NCBI GenBank assembly: GCA_963169105.1
Contig: OY720636.1
Span: 142,343,747-142,407,746 of the forward strand
DNA: 64,000 nt
Direction of reading: 5' to 3'
Source of the DNA: Ceriagrion tenellum
Lineage: Eukaryota > Arthropoda > Insecta > Odonata > Coenagrionidae
In this document: positions 34,849 through 46,429 of the stretch, in pieces
Position numbering within the stretch: the stretch's first letter is position 1
Layout: each line of letters begins with the position of its first letter
Position numbers and translations under genes: made by a program
Notes under the pieces: generated by a model
The model's database searches: none
What the model saw: the letters and a program-made list of their open reading frames with translations, nothing else
Told to the model about the DNA's origin: nothing

Positions 34849-37126
34849 CTATTTTTCCTTCCCCATACTCATAGGCGTTTTGATAACTTCAACTTCTAGC
34901 TGACCATTGAAAGCCAATTAAGTCCTTTGTCATCATTCTTTTTACAGCCTTTTAAAAGAGTTCTAAACGTCTGTTATTCCGCAATTATTCTTTTTCGCGT
35001 TTTTATTATGGCAATTGAAGGACTTTCCCTGAAGAAAGTAGACTGACATTTTATGCTTAGTGGGTTGGAGAATATTCACAGATCACTATGTCGATCGAAC
35101 GAAGGTTGTAAACAATGGTAAAGACAACACAGTCTGGGTAAACGTAAATTTCTCAACAGCCTTACTAAACATTATAGCGCTTACTGGGATTCAAGCTGTA
35201 TTCCAATCTTCCTCTTTTTTCCAAACACAGGAAATGGTAATTTGTATATCTCAAGTATTTTAATTTTTCCGTCCTCTTTGTGTGCTTAAGAAATTCGTAA
35301 AATTTGTCAGTCAGCTCAGGTGATTCACTCTATTCATAATATTCACTACATTCACTACGTTGGTCGTCAAAGTCTTTTCTTGTTTCAATTCTGTGAAATC
35401 CAAAGTAATATAGTGGTAGCTTTACGTGAGGCAAGAGGAATTACAATGCTTGGCGAAGTCGAACAGGTGTAGACGTAAATATCAACAATTTTACGAAACA
35501 TCGAATGGTAAATATAGTATGCCTAACTGTAAATTTCTCTATAATGACTTCCATAGTATATAAAATAATGAAAACTAGAAGGAAGCACATATATAGTTTT
35601 TAAATCAAAAGCAGCATTGAAAAATGACGAAAATTAAACTATCGATAGTGATTTTCGAAGTGGAATGCATCCCTTATCCAGACTTTTCTGTGCCTATAGG
35701 GTTACAGATTCAACCAATAGAAGCCTTGCTATCCCATTGCATGATCATAGGAAACATTATGTGTCGTTCATGAACGAGCACTACCATATAACTCGACAAT
35801 AGTTTCATATTTTTTGATTAATTGATAAAATTAGGTTCTTGCGTGTGCCTGGAGTTGCTCGGTTTCTTACAATGATTGATTTTAATATCTATTCTTATCA
35901 CAGATTTACAAATGAGTAGCCAATGCCTCATACTACGAGAGCTTCTCTGTTTATAAGATTTTATGTTTTAAAGTCAAGTGGGAGAACATTCAGTGAAGAC
36001 CTCAGAGCTAATGGGACAATTCAATTGACATCCTTCACCTGTCGAGGAAGGCTGAGTCGACTTTTCACCTTCTGCTTCTGCCATGAGGGTGAGGCGTGGC
36101 ATTTTACTGTGACTATATATAGACCATCGGTGATCGTATCCATCTCTGATGGCCACAGTTTATCATCCGAGGCTTCTTATTGTGTTCGCTAATTGACGAC
36201 ACTCGCGATGGGCTGCTTGCAGCAATGCAATGGCCTCGCCACTACCCACGAAAACTTGAGGACCACCCAGTACGTCGAGTCTGATGCTCCGCCGAAGAAC
36301 TGGCTAACAATCCCCGGCAGATGAATGATTAATGACTCAAGCTTCCTATCCACATTCATTCAGTTTTGTTCTAGCATAGCGGTCGCATAATGAAATAAAT
36401 GGGAGCTAAGACTTTTGCTACATCTGAATCCTTTGTAATTATAATCGTTCGCCTATGGGACATTGCCGTGATCCGACAATGCCGTAGGTAGAAGACGAAA
36501 GAATATAATTTCGAACTATTTACGTCGTTTCCGTGACATTGTTCTCAGTATTACCAAAAATGAGAACGACACATGATTATTCGTAAAAGTCATATATGTG
36601 ACCGATAAAGAGTAATATATCACAAAAACTATATGTTAAAAAAGATGATTAAAAACACAAATAAGAAGTTACGATGAGAGTAGATAAAAATTACCGAATT
36701 CCATAATAGAATTGACTGAGACACCTATTATACTGGACTCGTATTTTTTTATCCATCATTTCCGAAAGTATATCAAATTGATGTCAATTAATCAATAATT
36801 AAAAAGCCTCTAGACATGAGATGAAGAGAAATTGAAATAACATAGCAGTAATGTATAATGTTGTTGAGATTGTCGAAAGTGCAAATTTCTTCAATGGTTA
36901 TAGAGAGCTGAGATAGTCGACCATAAATTTCGTCATAGGAAATGGTGACGTGAATTATAGGAGTGTATTTAGTGGAGCTCAATTTTTATTGTAATCGCTT
37001 ATGATCGCGGAAAGAACGAGATATTACACCTATCTGTTCAGCAGTGTATCTCTCTTATTTTATCGCATCTGTCAGACCTAGGTATGTACTGAGGAGTCAT
37101 GATAATATTCTCATTGTCGCTCTAAA
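34849..37126. other. Spacer of the long inverted repeat
   Basis: Mostly AT-rich. Frames of 67 codons (35060-35263 plus) and 89 codons (35923-36192 plus) are not recognised, and no transposase motif is visible. Its right end, 36941-37110, is a copy of the CR1/Jockey-like 3' UTR listed separately. Confidence 0.5.
36941..37110 (-). repeat. CR1/Jockey-like 3' UTR fragment, second copy
   Basis: Shares long stretches with 31611-31790, such as TTATAGGAGTGTATTTAGTG and GTATCTCTCTTATTTTATCG. It carries no coding part. It lies against the inner edge of the right inverted arm. Confidence 0.85.
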
Positions 37127-37430
37127 AACGAGACTCTTCAAAGCATAGAGTATAAACCTGCTAAATGAATGGCCAAATGACGCTTACTTGTTTATCTCAA
37201 CGCACTATCATCAAGAAATAATAGTAATAACTCTACTGTGAAAACCGCACGATTAAAAAGTTACGAATGACATTGCGTTTTTCCCACGGTAATCGTGAAG
37301 TCTCAGAACGGACGTGTTTCTAGTTATTTTTGCATTCAGGGAAAAGGGCACAAAAGACTGTCCACAGTTTTAACCCCCAGTACTTTTTATGAACGAGTGC
37401 CTTCTTGGACTCCTTCCGAAACTGACTTCG

Positions 37431-37505
37431 GATTGGTCGATCCATCATGAATCGTTATCTCGACCAATCACGAAGAACTGCGGCTCACAAATTAACTATA
37501 AAAAG
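37431..37505 (+). promoter_or_regulatory. TATA and CCAAT-like promoter block, right arm
   Basis: GATTGGTCGA (37431-37440) and TCGACCAATC (37460-37469) form a 10-bp inverted repeat that contains CCAAT boxes in both orientations. TATAAAAAG follows at 37497-37505, a spacing usual for a TATA promoter. Transcription would run outwards through the GC-rich core. No initiator was identified with confidence. Confidence 0.45.
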
Positions 37506-37707
37506 ACGGCTTTTTCCTCGATATCTCCACGTTCCAGCAAGGACACCGACGAGCGAGCACCCAGCACAGACGAAGGTCATCGACATCTCATCCTTGAGGC
37601 CGCGCATTGAGACACGCATCGTAAATTGAGCCAAGGCTCATCTCATCGGGGAGCGAACTCTACATGATGGCAGCGCTGAGGAAATCTACACATACGGGTC
37701 TATCGTC

Positions 37708-38298
37708 ATGGTGGACCGGCATCACGGACACGGCACCCTTTCGTACCACGCTCACATGTGGCGTGGAAAGCGTCACTTTCGAGGAGTTATCTTTCAGGTT
37801 CATCTGCTGCGAGATAGGGACAGGGATTTGGAACGTTTGAGCGGCCCGACCCACGGTAGCCTATCTTACGCAACCAAATCCCGAAGGGGTCGCTCCAGCC
37901 GGAGAAATACGACCCGCGGTTCCGGCCCGGAGAGAATGGCACCCGGTCTGGAGATCGGGTGTCAAGAAGACTTCGGCTGGTACACTCCAGATCCCCTAGG
38001 TCGCCCCCGACGCACTCGTTGGCCTGGCCTAGGGCCTAAAATTACACCCCTGGCCATTGCACGCCGTTGCACTCTTCGGCAGGCCAGGGCCCGTTTTCAG
38101 AACACCGCCCCACGCAGACACCGCAGGGGTGGGCTAACTGAGACCCCACTTCTCACCTGCCACCAGGCTGTTTCCGCTTCCCTGCGGGGAAGTGGTCCAA
38201 TAGGTACACTTGGGTGGGGGGTGGGTTTATTAGGAACGCTTTGTACTGGTCTCGGTACCGAACGACTTGTCGCGACACCCCGTTGCAAAATAGCTTGA
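37708..38298 (+). CDS. 196-codon arginine-rich frame, right arm (function unknown)
   Basis: Counterpart of the left-arm frame, with the same start and end and about three substitutions (His for Tyr, Tyr for Asp, Gln for Arg). It starts about 205 bases downstream of the TATA-like box. No domain, signal peptide or membrane segment is seen. It may be a chance frame in GC-rich DNA. The few differences seen are replacements, which gives no sign of selection for protein. Confidence 0.25.
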   Translation: MVDRHHGHGTLSYHAHMWRGKRHFRGVIFQVHLLRDRDRDLERLSGPTHGSLSYATKSRRGRSSRRNTTRGSGPERMAPGLEIGCQEDFGWYTPDPLGRPRRTRWPGLGPKITPLAIARRCTLRQARARFQNTAPRRHRRGGLTETPLLTCHQAVSASLRGSGPIGTLGWGVGLLGTLCTGLGTERLVATPRCKIA

Positions 38299-39014
38299 GC
38301 GTTTTATACGAGACACTTTAAAATCAAAGAGGTTTCAACGTAGTCGCATTCATTGGCCGAAGCGTTCTCCAGGTGAAGAAACCGAAAATATGAAAATGGA
38401 ACTATTTCATTATCCTATTTATTTCCGGTAGGACTTACTTTTCTGAATAACTGGAACATTTTACAAACAGCACAGAATACGGGAACACTTTTCCTCTGTG
38501 TCATTTAGAAGCTTTGATCTTAGTAATTACAGAATAAATATTTATAAGTCGATAATATGGAATTTTAAGGGAATCATGCTGCGCGATTTTGGCAGTTAAT
38601 AGAAGCATATAATCTGCTATCTCCTCGATAACTGTCGATTTTTGTATTATTTATAATCGTTATCATTAATACGATCGCTTCAGATCTATTTTTTTTTTGA
38701 GTATTTGGGTATTTTGAGCTTAGTCAGTCTTAGTTCAATTTTACCGTATGTGTTCGATTTGAGGAGAATATCTGATTTAAGTTACCGTGAAGTCTGACTT
38801 TCCGTAAGGTATGATTCATTAAAACTTTATATTTTGGAATAACTCGTTCAGGTGTTAGATTTTGTAAAGATTTAATGTAGAGTTGCGATTTTGCGAGCAT
38901 TTTGCGAGCGGTGCAAAATGACCTTAGCTGTCGACGCACCAGATAAACCTACCACTACTACTATTTTCTTTTTCCTTAGGTAATGTGTAGGTCCTCAAAT
39001 TGCCCTTAAATTTA

Positions 39015-39285
39015 AGTGGTCTATAGGTACACTTGGGTGACGATGGGTTTGCTAGGTACACTATGTACTTGTCTCGGTACCGAACGACCTGTCGCGACAC
39101 CCCGTTGGAAAACAGCGTCAGCGTTTTATATGAGAAACTTCCAAATTTAAGAGGTTTCTACGTAGTCGCATTTATTGGCCGAAGCGTTCTGCAGGTGAAG
39201 AAACCGAAAAGATTAAAATGGAACTATTTGAATACTCTATTTATTATTGATAGGATTTATTTCTCTGAACATTTGGAGTATTAAA
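39015..39285 (+). repeat. Third, partial and diverged copy of the inverted-repeat arm
   Basis: Matches 38193-38470 in the same orientation, including CGGTACCGAACGAC, TGTCGCGACACCCCGTTG and ATTGGCCGAAGCGTTCT, with more substitutions and small gaps than between the two main arms. It begins directly after the end of the right arm, so the unit has amplified more than once. Confidence 0.88.
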
Positions 39286-39289
39286 TATC

Positions 39290-41345
39290 GCGCCTCTGAT
39301 ATGAATACATTTGAAGTTTTTATTTAGAGAAATATTGTTGAATTCTTGTTTAAGCTGAATTATAAGCATCCGCCTGGAAAAGTACGTGACCTTTTTTAAG
39401 AATTTGTAACGTAAACACACCAGCGTAACGTTTACATCTTTTAATTTTTAAGTTTTCGAGGATATGGCATTATTGAATTTATTTCCCATTTATTTATTTT
39501 AGTTAATTATTACAGGTTAAGCATAAGTTAAATTGTCTTTTGAACCTTATATCTTTATATCTGGGGGTACAATATACCCTAATTTGTGACAAGCTTCATA
39601 GTTTTGCAATACGGTAATGCACGACTATTTTTTTTATTTGCGCATTCGAATGTTTAGGCTAAATAGGAAATATTCGCACTCACTTTATTTACGGCCAGTT
39701 AAATGGCCTAAAAATCCTATAATCTTAGCGAAATTTCTCTTTGTGTTGAAACATTCCTCCGCCATGTTGGTTGGGTGGTAATGTCACAAGGCAGCACCAT
39801 GTCTCCGCCACCGGTAGTTTGTTTCCGCCGCGTTGAGAGAATCGGTGTTATAACATTGTTGTGGTTGTAGGAAAATGGTTGGATGCATTAATTGTATTTC
39901 AATACGTATTTACATGTTGTTTCGTTCTTTAACACTCATCCGAATACTAAAATAGGAATATTTTAAATACCTTAAGCCATAAAAAGTTTAGAGAAATGCT
40001 TCTGGTGGTTGTCTTGTTTAGATTGTTAAACAAAACGTACCTTTTGAATATCCATAAGAAAGATACTATGGCTCCCTTCTCTCCGAGTTTTGTACTTTTT
40101 AGCGTACAAAAATTACTATTTATTAAAAAAAATTAAAATACATGGAGTTAACGGCGTTCATCAGAGCGCATCACCATTGCAGTTTCAGATCTTCGGAAAA
40201 GATATAACGCAACAATTTTGTTAAAAATTAAACATTCTAATTTTTTAATAAAGCTGTATTTTTATTATCGATGAATTAAAATGGCCAAATATGTGGAATT
40301 ACGAGAAAGTTTTATGGTACAAAAAATTGCACCTTCTATGAGCATTAAAATATAGGCATACAAAAGTCTTTTAAAAGATTTTCTTTACCTATATTTTAGT
40401 TGATTTAGGCCCGTGCGTTTAGAGAAAGCACTTCATGTCTGTATTTTTCAAATAGCTCATTAGTTATCACCCTCACCAATTTCACATAAACGTAAAATTT
40501 ATTACTTATTGATACTTGCATGAACTTTATCTAACCGAAAAATATATGTATGTTTTTCGTAAACGCTGTCGATTCCGTGTCAGCAATTTCTGACGTATAA
40601 AATACCCAATCATCCGCAAAGACGAAAAAAAACTCCCATTGCTAAGGTTGCGACTGCTAAGCCTCTGCTGGACTCCCGCTCGATCTGGTGACCGTTAGTC
40701 AAATCTAATAATATCTTGCAATGGTAACCAATTTTACTGTCAACTGTTCTATGATCATTAAATCTGTAACTTGTCCTTCATCGAGTACTCTTCCAGCTAA
40801 ATCGCCGAATTTTTTCTAGGTTTTTAATTCCAATTTTAAGCGCATTTTAGCGCGCGTTAATTAGGCACTAGTACATGAAAATATGCTGTCAAAAATACCA
40901 GTCTAACGCTTTTATTTCGTTGTTATTGCCGGTCCGGTGCAATTAGTGCTTAAAAGTATTCGTCGGTTAATATTCAATACTATTTTAGGAAATGTCCGTG
41001 TCTGAGTCCCCATGCACAAATTTGAACTCGACTGATTTGAAATTGGAACATTCTTCTTTTCTAGTACATCTTAACGCTTATGGAATTGATTGGTTGACGT
41101 TTAATTTTTTTCACTAATACATTTTAATGCATTTGTGAAAATTAAAAACATTTACAATAGTATATGGATTATCTTGCTGCTGAATCCTATTTCGAATACG
41201 GTCCGTCGACAAGATGGATTCTTACTTTCGATATGGATGGTACGGGGAAAGCATGTCGGAGACGCACTGAAAGATTACGAATGCCTCGAATTTGCTGTAA
41301 TTTCCCCTCTATCGATGGTCATCGACGCATCAGTAATGAATTAAT
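39290..41345. other. No gene recognised
   Basis: Very AT-rich DNA. I see no open frames with motifs, RNA genes or transposon ends. Confidence 0.5.
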
Positions 41346-41348
41346 CTC

Positions 41349-41405
41349 CTGCTACATCCACCTAATACGGTTCAAGACACTTCGCGGGCGTGTGGCAGGG
41401 GGTGA
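41349..41405 (-). repeat. CR1/Jockey-like 3' tail relic
   Basis: CGCGGGCGTGTGGCAGGGGG and a preceding CTACATCCACCTAATAC match the 3' end of the element at 31517-31580 (CTACATCTACATAATAC...GGGCGTGTGGCAGGGGG). Only the last roughly 55 bases are recognisable. Confidence 0.65.
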
Positions 41406-41409
41406 GTTA

Positions 41410-44400
41410 TCGCCAAAATGCGCTGTGATATACCATATTTTTATACTATGCCTTTTCTTGCACTATTCTGAAGGTGACGCCTAAGTTTTCCAGTGGCAAT
41501 TATGGTAACTATAAATTTTCAATGCACGTATTCTGTGATTACATGATAAATACTTCGAAAAAAGAGGAATGCTCAAAGAAGAGCTCATATGATAATATAT
41601 GAGGTGATGCGTTCGTCGCATATAGGGAAGAGAGGTTTACACGCCTCATTCCAATATGCAACGACGCGTCGCCGTTACTGAGGGATTTGTGTTAATCAGT
41701 CGAAGAACGAGGGGGAGAGTTGCAGCGTTATCATAACTATCATTATTATAAAACGAGTATTAATTCCCATTGAGGTATTTAAGGCAAATTGTAGAAGCCA
41801 GCAGAATTAGGCACGTTCTGTCGGTAAGCACATTATTATCCTTTCAAAATTCACTCTATTGCTACTCAAAGCACTATTCTCACGTACATAGCACGTACGG
41901 ATTATTTAAAATCCATAGAATAGTGTTCAATGTATTGATTATCTTGCTGAATCTTGCATCTTGAATTTTAAAAATTATGATGAAGTATTCCACATTGGCC
42001 ATCATATTTCCATTATGTCACGGTAATATTTACTCAGCCCCTTATAATGATATACCACGCACAAAATAAGTCTATTCCCAGTATATTCTATACATTTATT
42101 CTCACGAAGTTTTTTCCGTTTATAATAACCGTATTCTAATGAAAACCGAAGCAATTCCAAGTTAACGAAACATACAAATGGAGAGAGACGGACAGCTTAT
42201 TTAGAATTCAAACATTGATTCACATATTATAATTCCATCGAAAACTTATAACGTATGTGACTGCTTACCTCAACGTCCCAACTTCAAGCCACGCTATATT
42301 GCAATGTAACACTGGTATTTCAGTGCATTTGTGTAGTTGGGAATAGATTAAAAGACGGATAGCCTTATACAGGTCCTATTTATAGAATGAAGCGTATGCT
42401 TATGTAATTTCGCCTCGGGGCAATTCATCGTTGTTCTCCCCTTGAGCCCAAGTAAGGTCTGGATAAAGGGCATGTGGGTTAAGAAAATCACTTTTCAGTT
42501 AATTAAACCCTACCTTACCATAATAAGAAAAGTGTTGCGTGAAGATAATAACCGTTTCATTCTCTTTCTCCATGTAGCATCTTTTCAATAGATACCATCA
42601 TTTTTACATTTATGCATAACACATAACTATTGAGACATGTGTATTGGTGCGTAATTAACTTAGAAATGTAAATATTGCACAAATATTAATAAAATGAAAT
42701 TGTTTATCATTCATTCTTAGAAATAAGCTCCTTCTCTGCTTCCATTCCGCTGTATAACCTGAAATTCTTGATTGCTACCGCAGCTTACGGTAGCTCAGTG
42801 GTTTAGGGCGCATAAGGTAGCACTGTGGAACTCTTTCCTGCCCTTCGCTCTTCTCAACATGTCCCCTCCGGAACAGAGCGTCTATACGTGACGTCACTTC
42901 AGAAAGGTGACGATCGAAAGAGAGGATAAGGGTGCGAAGGGCGTATGGATAGGGAAATGGAACACGGCCTTAGTTATCCTTGCTATGCAGTGTACCAACA
43001 TTAATTTATCGAAATTAGCACTTTAGGTACATTAGAAAAAACGTGCAAATAATTGTCAGAAGTCTGAATTTCATCAAAATTCTCCGAACTACAGGCATGC
43101 CTCGAATTAAAGAGAAACTTAATGTATTAATGCATGCTTCAACAGTATAAATCCTCGGACATACAACAGTTATACTGGTTACGGGCACAACGTGTTACTT
43201 AGTTCTAGGAAACTGGTGAAGATACAAGCAGTTGCGAGTAATTCAACGAACTAGCTATACGGCTGATCGGTAGGAAAGCCTTATTGGCAGCTGTTTTGGT
43301 CTTCAATTCTTCGTTGCAAAAATTACACTTTATTAATCCTTACGGAAATCTAGTTTCCTTATGTTATTCTCATGGTCTAATCTACCGTAGCGTGCTGAAT
43401 TTCACAAGACGCTATTAACATCGTCAGAAAATACATTGTTTTGGAACTTTCATAAAAGATAATTTTTTAAGAAACTTACGATATTATTTTAGTCAGGGAG
43501 CATTTGAAATGAGGAAACACACCCACCGGAAAGTTGTCCCGTACCCTCGTCAGTCTCCAGAAAGTCCGTAATCCCCTTTCACTTCCGTCCCTTTTTGAAG
43601 GATTTTTGGGTGACTGCTCGTGAAGCGTAAAGTGAATCGGTTGCCACAAATATCCGGGCATTATCCCTATATGTGTCTGTCACTCGTAAGTGTAAGTGAT
43701 TGTTTTTCTCCTCCGGTCCTTCATGCCACCTTCGTCGATTCTTACCGCCATTTGCTGTCTTCGTGATCATTCCTCCATCAGCAGATCGACTTCGCGAGTC
43801 AGGGAAAAGCGCAAGTATGCTCCTCAGAATGCGTCCAATTCAAGTATTTTTCCCTGCTCTTTCATCTTATTTTCACTGTTTTTCGAAGGTTTCTTCCCTC
43901 ACCTATTCTTTTACAGAAGACCTTCAATGCTTTCCTTCGCGGGCTTCCTTTGTCAATATATGTATATGTATACATCCTCGCGGAAATTCTCGGATACGTT
44001 ATCCTTGGGATTTGATCTCGTAGTTTCTCCAGTGCGTCGCAGGGGTAAAAAAATAAGACAGCGTCAACAACCCGAAGGCTGGGTGATGTTTTTTTTCCTT
44101 ATCCCTTTTCTATTTTGGATGGAATAAAACCTATCATTCTCTCTGAAAACTATTTCCCCAACCGATCTTTCTCATGCTGTGATTGGTGTCATTACCACTT
44201 GACTCTTCTCTTAATCAAGTTTCCGTGGCCTATGCTTAATATCCTATTCCTTCAGATAAGTATTTAAATTATCCTTGAAAATTTCTCACCGGACAGTTTA
44301 CAGAGTGATGCGGAGGATACTTGGAAAACGACAATAGTCGACTATGCGACCTGTATGGACATTGGCGAATATAAAAAAGTCTCTATATAAAATATTGGCG

Positions 44401-44490
44401 AATATAAAAAAGTCGAATCATGCTGGTTTCTAGGAAGTCATCGATTGTGAATATCGTAAAATGGCAAAATTAGCGCGTCAGCCCTCAAGC
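41410..44490. other. No gene recognised; tRNA-like A-box and CRE palindrome
   Basis: At 42787-42812 GGTAGCTCAGTGGTTTAGGG resembles a tRNA/SINE A box, but no B box follows at the expected distance, so I do not call a tRNA. TGACGTCA at 42889-42896 is a perfect CRE palindrome flanked by imperfect inverted CCCTTCGC/GCGAAGGG words at about 42840 and 42940. Two overlapping frames at 43696-44127 (143 and 107 codons) are unrecognised. A 21-bp direct repeat lies at 44361-44381 and 44394-44414. Confidence 0.35.
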
Positions 44491-44494
44491 GCTC

Positions 44495-44780
44495 CATCTA
44501 ATTACTACCCTACGAGCTGCCGCAATGGCATGTGGCAGGGGGTATTTGGACATCAGCCGTGTGAACGTTTAAAAGAGAAGAGTTAAGAATGGTAAAATGG
44601 GGTGTTTTATGGAAATGTTTGAGAGGAGCTCAGTTGTTATTATGGTCACTTATTGTGCGTGGCAAGAACGATTTTTTCTACATATCTGTTTGACAATGTG
44701 TCTCTCTTATAAAATCGCTTCTGTCGGACCTTGAAGTGTTGTGTATCGTCAAAAAGATATACTCTGTGTTGCTCTGAATC
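44495..44780 (-). repeat. CR1/Jockey-like 3' UTR fragment, diverged copy
   Basis: Same layout as 31517-31790: a GGCATGTGGCAGGGGG word at the tail side, then GAGGAGCTCAGTT, TTATGGTCACTTATTG and TGTGTCTCTCTTAT. It is more diverged than the 36.9 kb copy and carries no coding part. Confidence 0.8.
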
Positions 44781-44784
44781 AATA

Positions 44785-45895
44785 AATGAAAAAAACACTG
44801 AAGGAAAGTCTGGGTTAACAAATATGTAGGACAATCATAGTACCGCATACATCATTATATCAAGTAGCAGTTGCAGTAGCGATCATGACCTTGTTGGCTA
44901 TCATGCTGGTTCCGTACCACACGATACTGGTCAGCTGTTAAGGAGCATCGTTGTGACAGGCGTGGCTCAAATATCGCGTCAAGCGTGCATGACTTTCAAA
45001 GGGTATGTGAAACAATCGCGAAACAAAAGTAGGAACGCATTTGAGTTACATAAGACTGGAAAGAAAGAGCTGACCACAGCACGAGTAATCTTTGGAAATT
45101 CGTTAATATTAAGGATGTAAAATTATGGCCACGGCGGATATTAACTAGATATGTCATAATAGTGGCATCAGTGCGAACATATTTTCTGCCATCTGGAATC
45201 GATACCCTAATTTCTAACAGAATCTTTCGGAGGCCCCATCTTACTTATTATCTTCCGCATCCCAAAAATAATACAGCGCTTGAAAAAGTTTGGGACTGTG
45301 AGCTGAGGTGTGTTTGGGATAAACCCAAGCTCAACCGTGTGTGGAGCAAAATGCGAGACAGGGCTTTTATCGGGCATTTTAGTGAGAGAGGCCATTAGCG
45401 ACCACGAAGTCCTTGAGAATCAGTCGAGGAGTTCTTGGAAGTGCCCGAAGGCGATGAGATGTGGGCACAGAAGTGCCGGACAGAAGTGGATCCAGAGAGT
45501 TGTAATACCATTCGTTCCGTGCGATTTCTGTATTTTCCGTTGTCTCGCATTCAGAAATCTTTTGTCTTTCGCCGAAAGAGAGAAGAACATTTTGGTGAAC
45601 TAGAATCTTCATTACATCCATGCTACTCATGTGGCAGTCATTAACGATTTTAGGAATGTCGAAGTAGTGTAACGGAGAGTTCAAAGATTGCGATCTTCAT
45701 TAAGTTTTGTGTGTGTAGTAAATAAAATGTTAGAATGTTAAATACGTCGTATGAATACTAAATTACCGTAAAAAGAAAAGTCGGAGAATTGGGCTATGAT
45801 GCATGTTTTTTATACCCGTGCAATTTTTGGGCGCACTACAGGGTATTTATGGCAAAGAGCTTTTTTATTCATCCATAGTTTGCAAAACTTCTACT
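44785..45895. other. No gene recognised
   Basis: Overlapping frames on both strands at 45162-45684 (up to 101 codons) show no motif I can name. Confidence 0.4.
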
Positions 45896-45899
45896 TCCT

Positions 45900-46418
45900 G
45901 ATTTCCCAGTGTCCAAATTCTTGATTCAATAAAAAATTTACATGCTTCTTTGCCATTTGGCGGTAATAAACGGCGTCTATTTCGCTGAATCACAAATACT
46001 TGTAACGTTGTCGAAATTATTCTTCTAGATATCACAACACCATAAAGTTACTGATGCATAAGGTCTGGGCTTCGTAGCTCACCAGCTTCAGTGGAATGGG
46101 CAATATCCAAGCTACCGACTCGAAATTCCAGTAAGCTATCGGGTTCTTGGGGATTTTTGTATTTTACGCAGTCGATTATAATTTACTTTTTTAAGCATTT
46201 CTCTTTGATGACCGATGATTCGATAGCCATGTGCTAATACAGGTAATATCTTTATTTACATTTTCGTAAGCTTCTGAAATATCATGGCATTGAGTTTAAG
46301 TAAATTTGTAAGTCATCAGCGTACTGAAAGATCTCTTGCAATGACGCATCAAGTTTGGTAAGCCCAGCTGTACATAGCTGTTTATCTATAACGGAGCCGA
46401 GAAAAGAACCTCGCAATA
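45900..46418 (-). pseudogene. Decayed Jockey/R1-like LINE reverse transcriptase
   Basis: The minus strand reads VLRGSFLGSVI (for V-P-Q-G-S-x-L-G-P) followed by the catalytic box in FQYADDLQIYL (about 46290-46320). A stop follows, then degraded thumb-like sequence to about 45900. The YADDxQIYL spelling is typical of Jockey/R1-group LINEs and differs from the RTE-like elements here. The left boundary is uncertain. Confidence 0.6.
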
Positions 46419-46429
46419 CAGTGCTATAG

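Larger units (their letters stand above)
33050..39006. mobile_element. Long inverted-repeat element (foldback-like), about 6 kb
   Basis: Two arms of roughly 1.8 kb in opposite orientation flank a spacer of about 2.3 kb. The arms differ at only a handful of positions in the regions I compared by eye (for example Tyr/His, Asp/Tyr and Arg/Gln changes in the shared 196-codon frame), so the duplication is recent yet not identical. That argues against a simple assembly mirror. The spacer has no recognisable transposase, integrase or polymerase. Candidates are a foldback/Galileo-type element, a non-autonomous long-TIR DNA transposon, or an inverted segmental duplication. No target duplication was found at the outer ends. 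Confidence 0.55.
37127..39006 (+). repeat. Right arm of the long inverted repeat
   Basis: Inverted copy of the left arm. It has an extra segment of about 80 bases (about 38881-38961) near its outer end that is absent on the left. Past 39006 the similarity to the left flank stops and a third partial copy begins. Confidence 0.9.

Noticed and set aside
33050..39006. The inverted arms as a mirror artefact of assembly.
   Set aside because: The arms differ by substitutions and by an 80-base segment, and are separated by a unique 2.3-kb spacer. Long reads would settle it.
42787..42812. tRNA-like A box (GGTAGCTCAGTGG).
   Set aside because: No B box (GGTTCGANTCC) at the right distance and no cloverleaf can be drawn. 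At most a SINE head relic.
43696..44127. Overlapping plus frames of 143 and 107 codons as a gene.
   Set aside because: Hydrophobic and Ser-rich composition from T-rich DNA, no motif, no splice signals, and two frames are equally open.
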